DNA of 64,000 bases, from positions 1-64,000 of the forward strand of contig DXCV01000033.1 in the NCBI GenBank assembly GCA_019115825.1, written 5' to 3'. Of the stretch, positions 62,048 to 64,000 are shown in pieces (positions within the stretch are counted from its first letter, which is position 1; each line of letters begins with the position of its first letter). The stretch is from Candidatus Bacteroides pullicola (GTDB lineage Bacteria > Bacteroidota > Bacteroidia > Bacteroidales > Bacteroidaceae). The position numbers and the translations under genes were made by a program. The notes under the pieces were generated by a model. It ran no database searches and was not told the origin of the DNA. It saw nothing but the letters and a program-made list of their open reading frames with translations.

Positions 62048-63358
62048 CTACTTCATGCTTAATGCGTCCGCCACTGTGTTCAGGTGGAGGCCGTTCGACC
62101 CCTTTATCAGGATGGTCTTGCCCGTGGGGCGGTGCGTGCGTAGCTCCGCGATGAGGGTCGGGGCATCCGGATAGGTGGGATAGCGGTGGCGGGTGGCGGA
62201 AAATTCGGTGCCGACCAATACCACGTCTTCGAAGCCGCAGGACTCCAGATGATCCACTATCTCCTGGTGCAGAGCGAGGCTGTCCGTGCCCAGCTCGCGC
62301 ATATCTCCCAATATCAGCATCTTGTGGTCGGCCTGCATCTGGTGGAAGTTGTCGATGGCTGCCCGCATGCTGGTAGGATTGGCGTTGTAGGCGTCTACGA
62401 TGAGGACATTATCGGCCGTGCGCACCAGTTGCGAGCGGTTGTTGTGGGGGATGTAGCTCTCTAGGGCTTGGTCAATCAGCTCGGCCGGCACGTGGAAGTA
62501 ATGCCCCACGGCGACGGCGGCCAGCACGTTGGGCAGGTTGTATTCCCCGATGAGGTGTGTCTGCACGGAGTGAGCCTCCGTTTCTCCTTCCGCCTTCCAT
62601 TGCAGGGCCAGGTAGGGCGAGTTGCCCGTCATCTGTCCGCTGACGTACAAATGGGTTGCTGTGCCGTAGCGCAGCTGCTTCAAGTCGTGCGCCATCTCCT
62701 TCAGGTAGGGGTTGTCATCGTGTACGAAGACCGTGGCGCCGCCTTTCTCCCGCAGGAAGTCAAAGAGTTCGCCTTTGGTGCGGATGACGCCTTCGAAGGA
62801 GCCGAAGCCCTCCAGGTGTGCCCGGCCCACGTTGGTGATGAGGCCGAAGTCCGGCTCGGCGATATCCACCAGCTCGCGGATGTCGCCGGGATGACTCGCG
62901 CCCATCTCGACCACGGCCAGCTGGTGTTCGGGGCGCAGGCCCAGCAGGGTCAGCGGCACGCCGATGTGGTTGTTCAGGTTGCCTTGCGTGTAGTGCAGGC
63001 GGTATTGTCGGGACAGGACGGCGGCGGTCAGTTCCTTGGTGGTGGTCTTTCCGTTGGTGCCGGTAATGCCAAGGATAGGCGTGCCCAATGTTCGGCGGTG
63101 GTGGCGGGCCAAGGCTTGCAGGGCCTTCAGGCAGTCGTCCACGAGGAAGTAGCGCGTGTCGCCCTCGGGCAGGTACTTGGGGTTGTCGATGACGGCGTGG
63201 GTGCAGCCGTCCTTCAAGGCTTGGGCGGCGAAGGCATTGCCGTCGAACGTCTCGCCCCGGAGGGCGATGAACAGGGAACCTGCGGGGCAGCGGCGGCTGT
63301 CGGTGGTGACTTCCGTGCTTTGCAGGAATATCCGGTAGAGGGGGGTGATATCTGTCAT
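62048..63358 (-). CDS. murF: UDP-N-acetylmuramoyl-tripeptide--D-alanyl-D-alanine ligase
   Basis: TTDSRRCPAGSLFIALRGETFDGNAFA, ILGITGTNGKTTTKELTAAVL, VEMGASHPGDIRELVDIAEPDFGLITNVGRAHLEGFGS, DAYNANPTSM. Confidence 0.97.
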   Translation of the reverse strand: MTDITPLYRIFLQSTEVTTDSRRCPAGSLFIALRGETFDGNAFAAQALKDGCTHAVIDNPKYLPEGDTRYFLVDDCLKALQALARHHRRTLGTPILGITGTNGKTTTKELTAAVLSRQYRLHYTQGNLNNHIGVPLTLLGLRPEHQLAVVEMGASHPGDIRELVDIAEPDFGLITNVGRAHLEGFGSFEGVIRTKGELFDFLREKGGATVFVHDDNPYLKEMAHDLKQLRYGTATHLYVSGQMTGNSPYLALQWKAEGETEAHSVQTHLIGEYNLPNVLAAVAVGHYFHVPAELIDQALESYIPHNNRSQLVRTADNVLIVDAYNANPTSMRAAIDNFHQMQADHKMLILGDMRELGTDSLALHQEIVDHLESCGFEDVVLVGTEFSATRHRYPTYPDAPTLIAELRTHRPTGKTILIKGSNGLHLNTVADALSMK

Positions 63359-63372
63359 TGTAGTCTGATGTT

Positions 63373-63774
63373 TTATTTTTCCACTTCCATCTCGGCCTTC
63401 TGCCAACCGTTAAAACCGCTGTCCAGTTCGTAGACCTCATAACCGGCTTGGCTGAGAATCTCGGCGGCTTTCTTGCTGCGGCGTCCACTGCGGCAATAGA
63501 GGGCTACGGGCTGGTCTTTCTGCAAAAGGGAATCGGCCATTTGGGCAAACAGGGGGTCGAGGACATTGATGTTCAGACTGCCGGGTATGCGGCCTTCGGT
63601 ATATTCGGCCACGGTGCGCACGTCCAACCGCTGGACATCGGGGGCGGCTATCACATCGGCAAACTCTTCAACGGAGAGGCTCTTGAAATCCGCGCCTTTC
63701 TGCTGGCAGGCACAGAAAGGAAACAACAGGCATAGCAGGGCCACAATCGTTTTCATCGGGAAAGGGATTCTCAT
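63373..63774 (-). CDS. Rhodanese-like domain lipoprotein
   Basis: Lipobox LLFPFCACQQKG; VQRLDVRTVAEYTEGRIPGSLNINV, VALYCRSGRRSKKAAEIL. Confidence 0.93.
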   Translation of the reverse strand: MRIPFPMKTIVALLCLLFPFCACQQKGADFKSLSVEEFADVIAAPDVQRLDVRTVAEYTEGRIPGSLNINVLDPLFAQMADSLLQKDQPVALYCRSGRRSKKAAEILSQAGYEVYELDSGFNGWQKAEMEVEK

Positions 63775-63780
63775 AAGGTA

Positions 63781-64000
63781 TCAATCATTTTCAGGAACAT
63801 ATTCGAAGGAGTAGGTTTCCACTTCATTGTCATAATTGTGCAGGCTGAAGCGGAGGGAAACGGTGCGGGCGCCGTCTGCGGCATATTGTCGCAAAGGCAC
63901 GGAAAGGTAGACGCGCCGGGTGTAATATTGCGGGTCGTCGCCGGCGTCGTGATAGAGCGACAAAGCCACCTCGCGCCAGGCTGTTGCGGCGTCCCACGAC
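63781..64000 (-). CDS. C-terminal part of an uncharacterised protein (5' end beyond window)
   Basis: Minus frame open to the window edge (..TAWREVALSLYHDAGDDPQYYTRRVYLSVPLRQYAADGARTVSLRFSLHNYDNEVETYSFEYVPEND*). Confidence 0.6.
   Translation of the reverse strand, partial: SWDAATAWREVALSLYHDAGDDPQYYTRRVYLSVPLRQYAADGARTVSLRFSLHNYDNEVETYSFEYVPEND

Overview
This is a chromosomal window from a Bacteroidales genome (Bacteroides-type TAnnTTTG -7 boxes, SusC/SusD pairs, BT4734-like/DUF3987 and 'smalltalk' genes). Most of it is ordinary: hppA, two SusC/SusD pairs (one in a GH30 polysaccharide-utilisation locus), ADP-forming acyl-CoA ligase, YifB/ComM, prfB, TonB receptors, CYTH and MgtC/DUF4010 proteins, an MNT-HEPN pair, topoisomerase IV subunit A, S41 peptidase, glyS, BadF-type kinase, FAD/Fe-S D-lactate dehydrogenase-like protein, SSS and NSS transporters, NamZ (DUF1343), VanZ, murF, rhodanese, tRNA-Leu(TAG) and tRNA-Gly(CCC). 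Two things stand out. (1) A visibly AT-richer, tightly packed five-gene minus-strand operon (about 41973-49464) encodes a NurA-like nuclease, a HerA-like ATPase with an atypical P-loop, an HSP90/GHKL-type ATPase, a radical-SAM protein and an orphan protein. It lies between a VirE-N/DUF3987 gene and its usual HU-like/smalltalk partners, and is a candidate undescribed defence or nucleic-acid-processing system. (2) Many short palindromic mini-elements, built from reiterated short words in each arm, lie between genes. Some appear to have been inserted in frame into coding sequences, in a way analogous to Rickettsia palindromic elements. Family calls come from reading motifs by eye; no searches were run.
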